Assembly: GCA_903921455.1 (NCBI GenBank)
Contig: CAIXPZ010000235.1
Span: forward strand, 1-23,799
Reading direction: 5' to 3'
Length of the DNA stretch: 23,799 nucleotides
Source: an uncultured Verrucomicrobia subdivision 3 bacterium
Lineage (GTDB): Bacteria > Verrucomicrobiota > Verrucomicrobiae > Limisphaerales > UBA11358
Shown piece by piece: positions 1 to 6,872 of this stretch. The position numbers and the translations under genes were made by a program. Position 1 is the stretch's first letter. Every line of letters starts with the position of its first letter. Under the pieces are notes generated by a model, which saw only the letters and a program-made list of their open reading frames with translations, was not told the origin of the DNA and ran no database searches.

Positions 1-583
1 AGCTGTTCGCCGGGTTAAAACGATGATCCATCTGAATCGGCGGAAAAATGAACCGACCCCATTCATATCGTAAGACCACGCGGTATGCCGCCGCCGTCCG
101 GAGGCTCATGAACTCCCTTGGTTGCGTTCCTTTTGATACCTTTTGTTCGTTTTTGGCATTTTTAAAACGGGGTATCAAATCGTATCAAATAGTATCAAAA
201 CGTAACAAATAGTCACATGGCCATCACCGGTTGCCGTCAAAAACCGTAAAACTGGTAAAGTTATTATGTCAGCTACCGGGTATCGGGTCAGTAGCGGGCG
301 GAAGATCAATATCTTAAAGGTGAAAGGTGGTTTTGTTGACTGAAAGGGGACCGCCTCCTCCCTGTTTCGGTCCAGAAGCGGTCCAATTTCGGGTTAAATT
401 CAACGAAATCCGATTGCACTAGCGATGCCGGGAATCATGCGCCGTTGTTTGCCGCATTTCTGGACAGCGCAAGACATTAGCCCCGGGTATTCATCCGCCA
501 GCCAGCCCCTTAGTCAGAAAACCAATGGAGCAGCCCTCGGAAATGCTTGATTTTAAAGGGCAAAATTAGTTTTCAGTTGTCTA
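1..583. other. Gene-poor left flank of the pilus cluster
   Basis: No convincing complete gene is visible here. On the - strand an open frame starts at an ATG at 107-109, preceded by a GGGAG-like site, and runs off the window edge (about 36 codons, MSLRTAAAYRVVLRYEWG...). It may be the start of a gene or chance. On the + strand a 25-codon ORF begins at 266 and matches nothing I know. The notable content is a short repeat tract at 131-210, annotated separately. The rest, up to the sigma-54-like promoter at 584, shows no structure I can interpret. Confidence 0.5.
131..210. repeat. Four 10-bp tandem repeats plus an inverted copy (iteron/operator-like)
   Basis: Consecutive 10-mers at 171-180, 181-190, 191-200 and 201-210 follow the pattern nGTATCAAAt (GGTATCAAAT, CGTATCAAAT, AGTATCAAAA, CGTAACAAAT). 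An inverted copy, TTTTGATACC, lies at 131-140 and can pair with GGTATCAAAA-type sequence at 171. The spacing equals about one helical turn, so a protein binding each repeat would bind the same face of the DNA. This could be an operator array or the remnant of an iteron; no adjacent regulator or replication gene is seen. Confidence 0.6.
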
Positions 584-599
584 TGGCACAAGCCGTGCT
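584..599 (+). promoter_or_regulatory. Candidate sigma-54 (-24/-12) promoter before the pseudopilin genes
   Basis: TGGCACAAGCCGTGCT matches the RpoN consensus TGGCACrNNNNTTGCw at all but one fixed position. The invariant GG (585-586) and GC (597-598) are separated by exactly ten bases. Transcription would start near 610, giving a leader of about 28 nt before the ATG at 638. A sigma-70 reading (TTGTCT...TATTAT) overlaps the same stretch and is the alternative. Sigma-54 control of pilin genes is well known in other bacteria; here it is inferred from the motif only. Confidence 0.55.
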
Positions 600-637
600 A
601 TTATGTAACACTGTAAGAGGCAAATCGCCAATCACCT

Positions 638-1252
638 ATGCAGTTGTTACTTAAACCAAACTCCGCGGGTCCTAAGCTAGGTTTTGGCCAGCACCAGGCC
701 AGGCCAGCGGCCGGTCTTCCCTGTCGGCAAACCGAAGGTGGCTTTGCCGGGTCATTCTGGGAGGTTTTGATTGCGGTGGCGATCGTGGCGGTTTTATTTG
801 GCAGCATCATCAATGGCTATCTTTCCACTGCGGTCCGGTGTCAGTGGAGTGCGTATTCTCTGGCCGCCCAGTCGCTGGGATTGCAAACACTTGAACAGGC
901 CAGATGCGCGGCTTGGGACATTGCCACGGGTAAAAATGAACTCACCAATATGACGCTCCTCAATCGCTCCGGCGATGGCGTCAGCCAGCCCATGACGGGC
1001 TATACGACCAACATTCTGGATGTGCCTTGGAAAGGTACCAATTATGTCGTGGCGACCAATTATGTGACCATCAAAACCATTTACGAAAACAACTATAGCG
1101 TGGTGCCGGTGCAGATACAGATCATCCGGGTGGACGTGGTCTGGCCTTTTACAGGTTGGAATAATCACCAGCTTCAATTCTATACCAATTCCCTGTCTAC
1201 CATTATCGCACCCGATAATCGCGACCCGATCACCTTGGGCGTCGGTGGTTGA
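638..1252 (+). CDS. Type IV pilin-like / minor pseudopilin (PulI/PilV-type) with an atypical leader
   Basis: This 204-residue protein has one N-terminal hydrophobic helix (about residues 43-63, EVLIAVAIVAVLFG) followed by a globular, Asn/Thr-rich domain, as in minor pilins of pilus and type II secretion systems. The leader is unusually long, and the processing site is not canonical. It reads GGFAGSFWEVLIA, where the usual form is GFTLIEVLIA. Cutting after Gly35 puts the Glu at +7; cutting after Ala37 puts it at +5, and Ala at -1 is the substitution prepilin peptidases tolerate best. The start at 638 fits the predicted transcription start near 610. The next pseudopilin follows after 18 nt, so the two are probably co-transcribed. 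The family is clear from the helix and context; the exact minor-pilin class is a guess. Confidence 0.8.
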   Translation: MQLLLKPNSAGPKLGFGQHQARPAAGLPCRQTEGGFAGSFWEVLIAVAIVAVLFGSIINGYLSTAVRCQWSAYSLAAQSLGLQTLEQARCAAWDIATGKNELTNMTLLNRSGDGVSQPMTGYTTNILDVPWKGTNYVVATNYVTIKTIYENNYSVVPVQIQIIRVDVVWPFTGWNNHQLQFYTNSLSTIIAPDNRDPITLGVGG

Positions 1253-1270
1253 TTTTTTAATTCAAACCCA

Positions 1271-1918
1271 ATGAGGATTATCCCCTTACAATTTGACGGT
1301 AACAGATGGCCGAAAGGCTCAAGGGGTGGGCACACCCTGATTGAGGCCATGTTGGCCGGAACTGTAATGGTACTGGTTATCGGGGCCTTGCTGACGGCGC
1401 AACTGATGGGCATGCGCGAGGACCAGCTGGTGCAAAGCAAGTGCGGCGCAAGCGACTCTTCCCGGCGGGCGCTGCAACAGCTTCCCGTGGACATCCGCTC
1501 CGCCAAGATGTGGAATATTGGCAATTTATCTGGCACCACCTTTGTCCCTATCTCCAACGGAGCATTGCAGGGCACGGCTCTGGAGCTGTGTTCCACGACC
1601 AACGGCTCCCAATACATTGTTTACTATTTTGACCTGAGCGACACCAACAACAGCAATGGGCGGCTGATGCGCACTTCCATCACCAATTGGAGCCCCGTCA
1701 TCATCGCCTCGAATTTGATCAATACGCTTTATTTTCAAGCGGAAGACTTCAACGGCGTGCTGCAAACCAACAGCTTGAACAGCAAGTCCTACAAAAACGT
1801 GATCCATGTCAACCTGCAATACTGCCAGTTTCAGTATCCCCGCACCCTGGTTGGCACCAACGGACTCTACGACTATTATAAACTGGAATTTAGAACCACG
1901 CCTCACCTGCCTGAATAG
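1271..1918 (+). CDS. Type IV pilin-like / minor pseudopilin (PulJ/PilW-type)
   Basis: A 215-residue protein with a textbook prepilin peptidase site: a basic 20-residue leader ending in RGG, then HTLIEAMLAG with Glu at mature position +5, followed by a hydrophobic helix to about residue 45. The rest is a soluble domain with residues such as SSRRALQQLPVDIRSAKMW, the early helix typical of PulJ/PilW-like minor pilins. It lies between the preceding pseudopilin and the GspK-like protein (6-nt gap), matching the I-J-K order of minor pseudopilin genes. It probably forms part of the pilus or pseudopilus tip complex in the periplasm or outside the cell. Subfamily assignment rests mainly on gene order. 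Confidence 0.82.
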   Translation: MRIIPLQFDGNRWPKGSRGGHTLIEAMLAGTVMVLVIGALLTAQLMGMREDQLVQSKCGASDSSRRALQQLPVDIRSAKMWNIGNLSGTTFVPISNGALQGTALELCSTTNGSQYIVYYFDLSDTNNSNGRLMRTSITNWSPVIIASNLINTLYFQAEDFNGVLQTNSLNSKSYKNVIHVNLQYCQFQYPRTLVGTNGLYDYYKLEFRTTPHLPE

Positions 1919-1924
1919 TCATTT

Positions 1925-3817
1925 ATGAAAATCTCCCTCTCCTCCCGCCGTGACGGCTTTGCCCTCCTCCTGGTCTTGATTCTGGCCGGCATCAGCCTGC
2001 TCCTGCTTTCCGCCGCCATGTATCGGAGCAGCAGCGTGGCGAATTTAAACCAGCGCAATAATGAATATAATACCTGCGCCAATGCCGCGGAGGCGGCGGT
2101 GGAAAAAGTTTACGCCCGCATGGCTTGGGACTTCCAGTCCTATAACGTGGCCGGGGTTAGCAATAACATGCTCGCGTCCATCTATGCCACCAACATCCCG
2201 ACGGCGGCCGAGGATGCCACCTGGTCCCGCTTCCTGTTTTCTGACGGTCAGGGTCATAATGCTAGGACCTATGCCTCTTATGCTTACAGCTACACTGGGC
2301 CGTTGCCTTCGGCCTACACCGGCCTGTTCACCGCCAACGCGCCCGTTTATCGCATCGTCTCGAATGTGCAATTGAGCAATTCGATGTATAACGTCGTGGG
2401 CACGGCGCAGGAGGATGTGTTGCTGGCGCTGGTGCCGCTGACCACTTGGGCTATTTTTTACAACGGGCTGCTGGAATTCACCCAGTGCGCCACCATGACT
2501 GTGAACGGCCGCGTCCAGGCCAATGGGGCAATTTACGTCGGCACCTCGTCTTCCCTGACTTTCAATAGCGGCGTTAGTACCACCACAACATTGACCGCCC
2601 CGCTGGTGGATGGCTTGACGAGTGGGTGGACCCCGGGAACGCCCAGCACCTGGAACACCACGTTCAACGGCAATCCGGGTTATACCACCAATGTCGCCAG
2701 TGTGACGGTTTCTTTGGCCATGACCAACTCCCACTTTCTGATTGAACTTCCGCCCGCCGGCGAATCCCCGATCTCCCAGACCGGCGTGCAGCGCCTTTGC
2801 AATCAGGCGCAGATGGTGATCATCGTCACCAACTCCGCTAGCGGATCCGGTAATCCCACCGTGCTGATGACCCTGCAATCCAGTTACAACGGCCAGGTGC
2901 CCGGCAATGATCCCAGCCCAACGATTTTGACTTACACCAACGCCTCCACGGGTTTATTGAACACCAACCTGCCGTTCTTGAGCCTCACCAACACTACTTA
3001 CGACCAGCGTGAACAGGACACCAACCTGTTCACCCAAATCGATGTGGGCCGGTTGGCGACCTGGGCCAACACCAATTCGACGGTTCAAGGCAAACTGCCG
3101 CAAGCTTCCGGGCTTTATCCCACCATTCTGTATGTGACCGACCGCCGGACCCATAACGTCAAGCAACTTCCTTCGATTCGCCTCGTAAACGGTGCCCAAT
3201 TGCCCGCCAACAATGGTTTGGGATTCACCGTCGCCACCCCCAATCCGCTTTATGTGCAGGGCAATTACAATGTCCAAATTGCCTCCAGCAGCGCCAACGC
3301 CTCCGCCAGCACAACTAACACGACCTACACGGTTCCTGCCGCATTGCTATCTGACGCACTCACCGTGCTTTCACCCAACTGGACAGACAGTGACGGCTTC
3401 ACGACCTATAATAATACGGTATCCACCTTCGATGCCGCCGATATGACCATCAACGCAGCCATCGTCACCGGCACCGTGCCTTCCACCGGCACCAGTGGCA
3501 CCACGTTCAGCGGCGGGGTTCATAACCTGCCCCGCCTGTTGGAAGACTGGAGCGGAAAGAATCTTTGGCTCAACACTTCCATCCTCCGCCTCTGGGACAG
3601 CAAGGACGCCACCAACCAATTCAGAAATCCGCAAGGCTTCAGCCCGGCGCCGGTGAATCCGTATTACAATCCCCCCACGCGGCATTATAGCTTCGATCAA
3701 AACTACCTCGATCCGGGCAAAGTGCCGCCGGGCATTCCCGTGGCCTTGGTGCCCATCCGGTTTGGCTGGGGCGTGCCGCCGCCGAACACCACCAGTTACA
3801 CGCCGACGCATAATTAA
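1925..3817 (+). CDS. GspK/PilX-like large minor pseudopilin
   Basis: A 630-residue protein beginning with a prepilin-like segment: a basic leader (RRDG, residues 8-11) and the helix FALLLVLILAGISLLLLSAAM. The position corresponding to Glu5 of the mature protein is Leu. That is the hallmark of the K-type pseudopilin, which caps the filament and does not need the Glu5 contact. The segment NNEYNTCANAAEAAVEKVYARM is like PilX N-terminal regions. The remaining ~550 residues are rich in Asn, Thr, Ser and Gly and probably beta-rich and exposed; I recognise no named domain there. It is much longer than GspK (about 330 residues), so an extra surface or adhesin-like domain is likely. It ends the first transcription group, with about 190 nt before pilM. 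Confidence 0.75.
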   Translation: MKISLSSRRDGFALLLVLILAGISLLLLSAAMYRSSSVANLNQRNNEYNTCANAAEAAVEKVYARMAWDFQSYNVAGVSNNMLASIYATNIPTAAEDATWSRFLFSDGQGHNARTYASYAYSYTGPLPSAYTGLFTANAPVYRIVSNVQLSNSMYNVVGTAQEDVLLALVPLTTWAIFYNGLLEFTQCATMTVNGRVQANGAIYVGTSSSLTFNSGVSTTTTLTAPLVDGLTSGWTPGTPSTWNTTFNGNPGYTTNVASVTVSLAMTNSHFLIELPPAGESPISQTGVQRLCNQAQMVIIVTNSASGSGNPTVLMTLQSSYNGQVPGNDPSPTILTYTNASTGLLNTNLPFLSLTNTTYDQREQDTNLFTQIDVGRLATWANTNSTVQGKLPQASGLYPTILYVTDRRTHNVKQLPSIRLVNGAQLPANNGLGFTVATPNPLYVQGNYNVQIASSSANASASTTNTTYTVPAALLSDALTVLSPNWTDSDGFTTYNNTVSTFDAADMTINAAIVTGTVPSTGTSGTTFSGGVHNLPRLLEDWSGKNLWLNTSILRLWDSKDATNQFRNPQGFSPAPVNPYYNPPTRHYSFDQNYLDPGKVPPGIPVALVPIRFGWGVPPPNTTSYTPTHN

Positions 3818-3929
3818 TTGTTAATTCATCGGATTCGGCTTGGTCCAGGGTTAACGGTTCAATGCTGACAAATCTTTTGTGACGATCAGCGTAAACGATC
3901 CCCGGACATTTTAGACAATCACCGGAACT

Positions 3930-3945
3930 TGGCCTGACAACTGCT
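3930..3945 (+). promoter_or_regulatory. Candidate second sigma-54-like promoter before pilM
   Basis: TGGCCTGACAACTGCT has the GG (3931-3932) and GC (3943-3944) elements with the required ten-base spacing. It differs from the RpoN consensus at three fixed positions. It lies in the 191-base gap between the GspK-like gene and pilM, about 65 bases ahead of the pilM ATG. It is weaker than the motif at 584 and is supported mainly by having the same architecture in the same cluster. Confidence 0.35.
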
Positions 3946-4008
3946 AAACGAACTTCGGGTTGCAAAATGTTGCTTGCTATCCAAGAACAAACAACACTAT
4001 AAAAACAC

Positions 4009-5100
4009 ATGGGCTTGTATCTGCCATTTCTGAACGGAGCCTTTAAGGGGAAACGCGCACAATTCATCGCGATTGATTTGGGCAGTCGAACCACCAAGGC
4101 GGTTTTGATCGAGCGGCGCGGGGAAACCCTGGCTCTGCTGCGTTATACCATGCTCGATGCCCCCATCTTCGAAAAAAAAATTTCGCCGGAATTGCTCGCC
4201 GACCATCTGCACGCCGTGGCCGAAGCGCTGGGCGGCACCACCAAGTTCATTGCCGTCGCGGTCGGATTGGGCGACGCCGTGGTGCGGCAGGTGGATTTGC
4301 CGCAAATCCCCTTGGACGAGATGCGCACCATCTTGAAGATCAACCACAAAAACTATCTCCAGCAGGATCTTCCCAACCATACGTTCGACTGCTACATCAT
4401 CCCTCCGCGCGTTCAGACGGCGAACGCAAAAGCCCCCGAGCCCTCCCGCACCACCACCGCCGCCGCCAAATTGAAAGTGCTCGCGGCGGCGGCCAAGCAG
4501 CAACTGATCACTGATTTTTTGCACGCGACCAAGACGGCGGGCTTGGTGGCCGACGCCTTGGTGCCCTCGCTGGTCGGCCCCATCAATGCCTTTGAACGGT
4601 CGCTGCCCGAAATTTATGCCAAGGAAACGGTGGCCTTGGTGGACATCGGCTTCAAGCACACTTCGGTGTGCGTGTTGGATCGCGGCGAGTTGGCCACCAT
4701 CCGCACGGTGAACATGGGTGGCGATCAACTCACGGCCGGGCTGGCCGAGGCGATGAATATCAGTTACGCCGAAGCCGAGGGCATTAAGGTGGGCATGGCG
4801 CCCGAAGTGGAATCCATGTTGCAATCACAGTTGCTTTCCCTGGGCCGGGAGATCCGTGCTTCCTTGGATTTCTTCGAGCACCAGCAGGACCGGCCGGTGA
4901 CGGAAGTTTATATGAGCGGCGGCTCGACGCGTTCCGAGATGATCATGCAGATGCTGCACTCCGAATTGCTGGCGGACTGCAAAACTTGGAACCCGACCTC
5001 CTTCCTGCAGCTGGCCTTGCCGGGCCAGCAGGCGGTGGAGATTGACCACATTGGCCCGCAACTGACGGTGGCCATCGGCACCGCCTTGGCGGTTTACTAG
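4009..5100 (+). CDS. pilM: Type IV pilus assembly protein PilM (actin-like ATPase)
   Basis: A 363-residue cytoplasmic protein of the actin/FtsA fold. The phosphate-1 loop is seen at about residues 20-32 (FIAIDLGSRTTKAVLIERRG). A second nucleotide-binding segment ALVDIGFKHTSVCVLDRG lies near residues 206-223, and an adenosine-site-like VYMSGGSTRS near 300. PilM binds the N-terminal INLLP-type peptide of PilN and links the cytoplasmic motor to the inner-membrane alignment complex. The next gene starts 8 nt after its stop and carries that peptide motif, which supports the call. Length agrees with PilM proteins (about 350 residues). Confidence 0.92.
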   Translation: MGLYLPFLNGAFKGKRAQFIAIDLGSRTTKAVLIERRGETLALLRYTMLDAPIFEKKISPELLADHLHAVAEALGGTTKFIAVAVGLGDAVVRQVDLPQIPLDEMRTILKINHKNYLQQDLPNHTFDCYIIPPRVQTANAKAPEPSRTTTAAAKLKVLAAAAKQQLITDFLHATKTAGLVADALVPSLVGPINAFERSLPEIYAKETVALVDIGFKHTSVCVLDRGELATIRTVNMGGDQLTAGLAEAMNISYAEAEGIKVGMAPEVESMLQSQLLSLGREIRASLDFFEHQQDRPVTEVYMSGGSTRSEMIMQMLHSELLADCKTWNPTSFLQLALPGQQAVEIDHIGPQLTVAIGTALAVY

Positions 5101-5108
5101 ATTTACCT

Positions 5109-5780
5109 ATGCCCATTCGCATCAATTTATTGAACGAAGTCTTGGCCGAAGAGGATTTGCGCCGCCGCGACCCCGTTAAACGATCCATTTTCATCGGGGT
5201 TTTTCTGGTGGTGCTTTCCCTCGTCTGGTTCAGCTCATCCTGGCTGGAATACAAACTCACGCAGCAGAAGTTCAGTCAGGTGGAGATCGAAATCCAGTCG
5301 CACACCAATGAATATGTGGTGGTGCAGGCCGATCTGAAAAAAATTTCTGAAAGCCAGCGCCGGCTGGATGCCTTGAATAAATTGAGCACGAACCGTTTTT
5401 TACAGGGCAATCTGCTGAATGCCCTGCAACAAATTTATGTGCCAAATGTGCAATTGGTCCGCCTGCGGCTGGATCAGGCTTATGAATCCAAGGCGGGCAC
5501 TCCGGATAAAACCAATTCCTTTGGAGTTGTGGCCGGCCGCCCCGGTATCAGCGTTGAGCGGATCACCTTGACATTGGACGCCAAAGACGCCGGCGCCACC
5601 CCGGGTGACCAAGTGAACCATTTCACCGAAACCTTGGCCAGGCAGGACTTTTTTAAATCCAGTTTGGATACCACCAACGGTATCAAGTTGTCCAATTTAT
5701 CCTCTGTCCAGTCAAATTTGGGCAATAAACCGTATGTTCCCTTCACTTTAGAATGTCGTTTTCCTGACAAAAACCGATGA
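5109..5780 (+). CDS. pilN: Type IV pilus inner-membrane alignment protein PilN
   Basis: A 223-residue bitopic inner-membrane protein. The N-terminus MPIRINLLNEVL is a PilN signature (consensus INLLP), the segment held by PilM. One membrane helix follows at about residues 27-46 (FIGVFLVVLSLVWFSSSWL). A coiled coil (about 50-105) and a ferredoxin-like periplasmic domain complete it. The stop overlaps the start of the next gene by 4 nt (ATGA), so PilN and PilO are translationally coupled, as expected for partners that form a heterodimer. Divergence from proteobacterial PilN is high; the call rests on motif, topology and order. Confidence 0.87.
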   Translation: MPIRINLLNEVLAEEDLRRRDPVKRSIFIGVFLVVLSLVWFSSSWLEYKLTQQKFSQVEIEIQSHTNEYVVVQADLKKISESQRRLDALNKLSTNRFLQGNLLNALQQIYVPNVQLVRLRLDQAYESKAGTPDKTNSFGVVAGRPGISVERITLTLDAKDAGATPGDQVNHFTETLARQDFFKSSLDTTNGIKLSNLSSVQSNLGNKPYVPFTLECRFPDKNR

Positions 5781-6355
5781 AAATGAAACGTTTACCCCCA
5801 GACAAGCGCAACAAACTGATCATGGTGCTTTTGGGCACGTTTGGCGTGATTGGCATGGTTTACTATTTTCTGATTGGCCCGCAAGACGAGCAAAATCTCA
5901 AGCTCAAAGCCGATACCAAGGCCGAGTCAGTCAAACTCCAACAGATTAAAACAGCCCTTAAACAAACCTCCGCTACGTCCATCGCTGCCGATGAGAAAGC
6001 CGAACAACTGCACCATGCCGAGGAAGATTCGGCTTCCGGGGATCTTTTTGCCTGGACTTACGATACGATCCGGCAATTCAAGACCAGCCAGCACGTCGAT
6101 ATCGCGACCATCGGAAGACCGCTTCAATCTGATGTGGATTTGCTGCCCGGCTTTCCCTACAAGCAGATTAAGTTTCAAATCACCGGCACCGGCTTCTATC
6201 ACGATATCGGCAAATTTGTTGCCGATTTTGAAAATAAATTCCCCCACATGCGGGTTATCAATTTAAGCCTCGACAGTTCTGGCGGTCCCGATACCGCGCC
6301 TGAGAAACTTTCGTTCCGGATGGACATTGCCGCCTTGGTGAAACCAAACGCTTAA
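5777..6355 (+). CDS. pilO: Type IV pilus inner-membrane alignment protein PilO
   Basis: A 192-residue protein with a short basic N-terminus (MKMKRLPPDKRNK), one membrane helix (about 13-33, LIMVLLGTFGVIGMVYYFLIG), a coiled coil (about 37-85), and a small alpha/beta periplasmic domain with KFQITGTGFYHDIGKFVADFE, typical of PilO. With PilN it forms the inner-membrane alignment complex that connects PilM to PilP and the secretin. It overlaps pilN by 4 nt and the next gene starts 5 nt after its stop. Confidence 0.87.
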   Translation: MKMKRLPPDKRNKLIMVLLGTFGVIGMVYYFLIGPQDEQNLKLKADTKAESVKLQQIKTALKQTSATSIAADEKAEQLHHAEEDSASGDLFAWTYDTIRQFKTSQHVDIATIGRPLQSDVDLLPGFPYKQIKFQITGTGFYHDIGKFVADFENKFPHMRVINLSLDSSGGPDTAPEKLSFRMDIAALVKPNA

Positions 6356-6360
6356 ATCCC

Positions 6361-6786
6361 ATGAAAACCATCCGTTCCTCTTACCCCGTGCTGCTGGCGC
6401 TGCTGGCGCTGGCGCTGGCGGTCAAACTTCAGGCCGATACCAAAGTGCCTACCGGCATAGGCCAAATCCGCTCCGTGTTCATCCTGCCAGCCAGTCCCAA
6501 GGAAGGGCGCGACCCGTTTTTCCCACTATCCAGCCGAACCATTGGCAATCCGGTGGTAAGCACCAACCACATAGTGGAAATAACCTCGATCAAAGTTCCC
6601 GGTATCTCCGGTGCGCCAGGACATTTGCTGGCGATCATCAACACCCATACCTTCGCCATTGGTGAAGAAGGCGATGTTAAGACTGATTCAGGCTCATTAC
6701 ATATCCGCTGCGTCGATATTCAGGCCAATCATGTCATGGTGTTGATTAACGGCCAGATTCACCGCTTAAACGTGGAATCACAATAA
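6361..6786 (+). CDS. PilP/GspC-like periplasmic linker protein
   Basis: A 141-residue exported protein: signal peptide MKTIRSSYPVLLALLALALA, then a flexible segment with GRDPFFPLSSR (about residues 49-59). A motif of this kind (RDPF) is common in PilP and GspC-like linkers that bind the secretin. The C-terminal ~65 residues alternate hydrophobic residues as in the small beta-barrel homology-region domain (VMVLINGQIHRLNV). Lying between pilO and the secretin is the classical pilP position. There is no Cys for lipidation after the signal peptide, unlike proteobacterial PilP. Functional assignment is by motif and position. Confidence 0.72.
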   Translation: MKTIRSSYPVLLALLALALAVKLQADTKVPTGIGQIRSVFILPASPKEGRDPFFPLSSRTIGNPVVSTNHIVEITSIKVPGISGAPGHLLAIINTHTFAIGEEGDVKTDSGSLHIRCVDIQANHVMVLINGQIHRLNVESQ

Positions 6787-6872
6787 AATTACGTTGCCAA
6801 AACCCATCAAAACCATATAGTTGCCATCTAGGGGTAGAATCATCCAGAACCAATCAAAATTAAGCCAACGCT

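Noticed and set aside
1..109. Partial - strand open frame running off the left edge
   Set aside because: Only 36 codons are visible and a + strand frame is also open to 70. There is no family match; it cannot be decided without more sequence.
3997..4824. A 275-codon open frame on the - strand over pilM
   Set aside because: It is His/Gly/Arg-rich, has no recognisable motif and is antisense to a well-supported gene.
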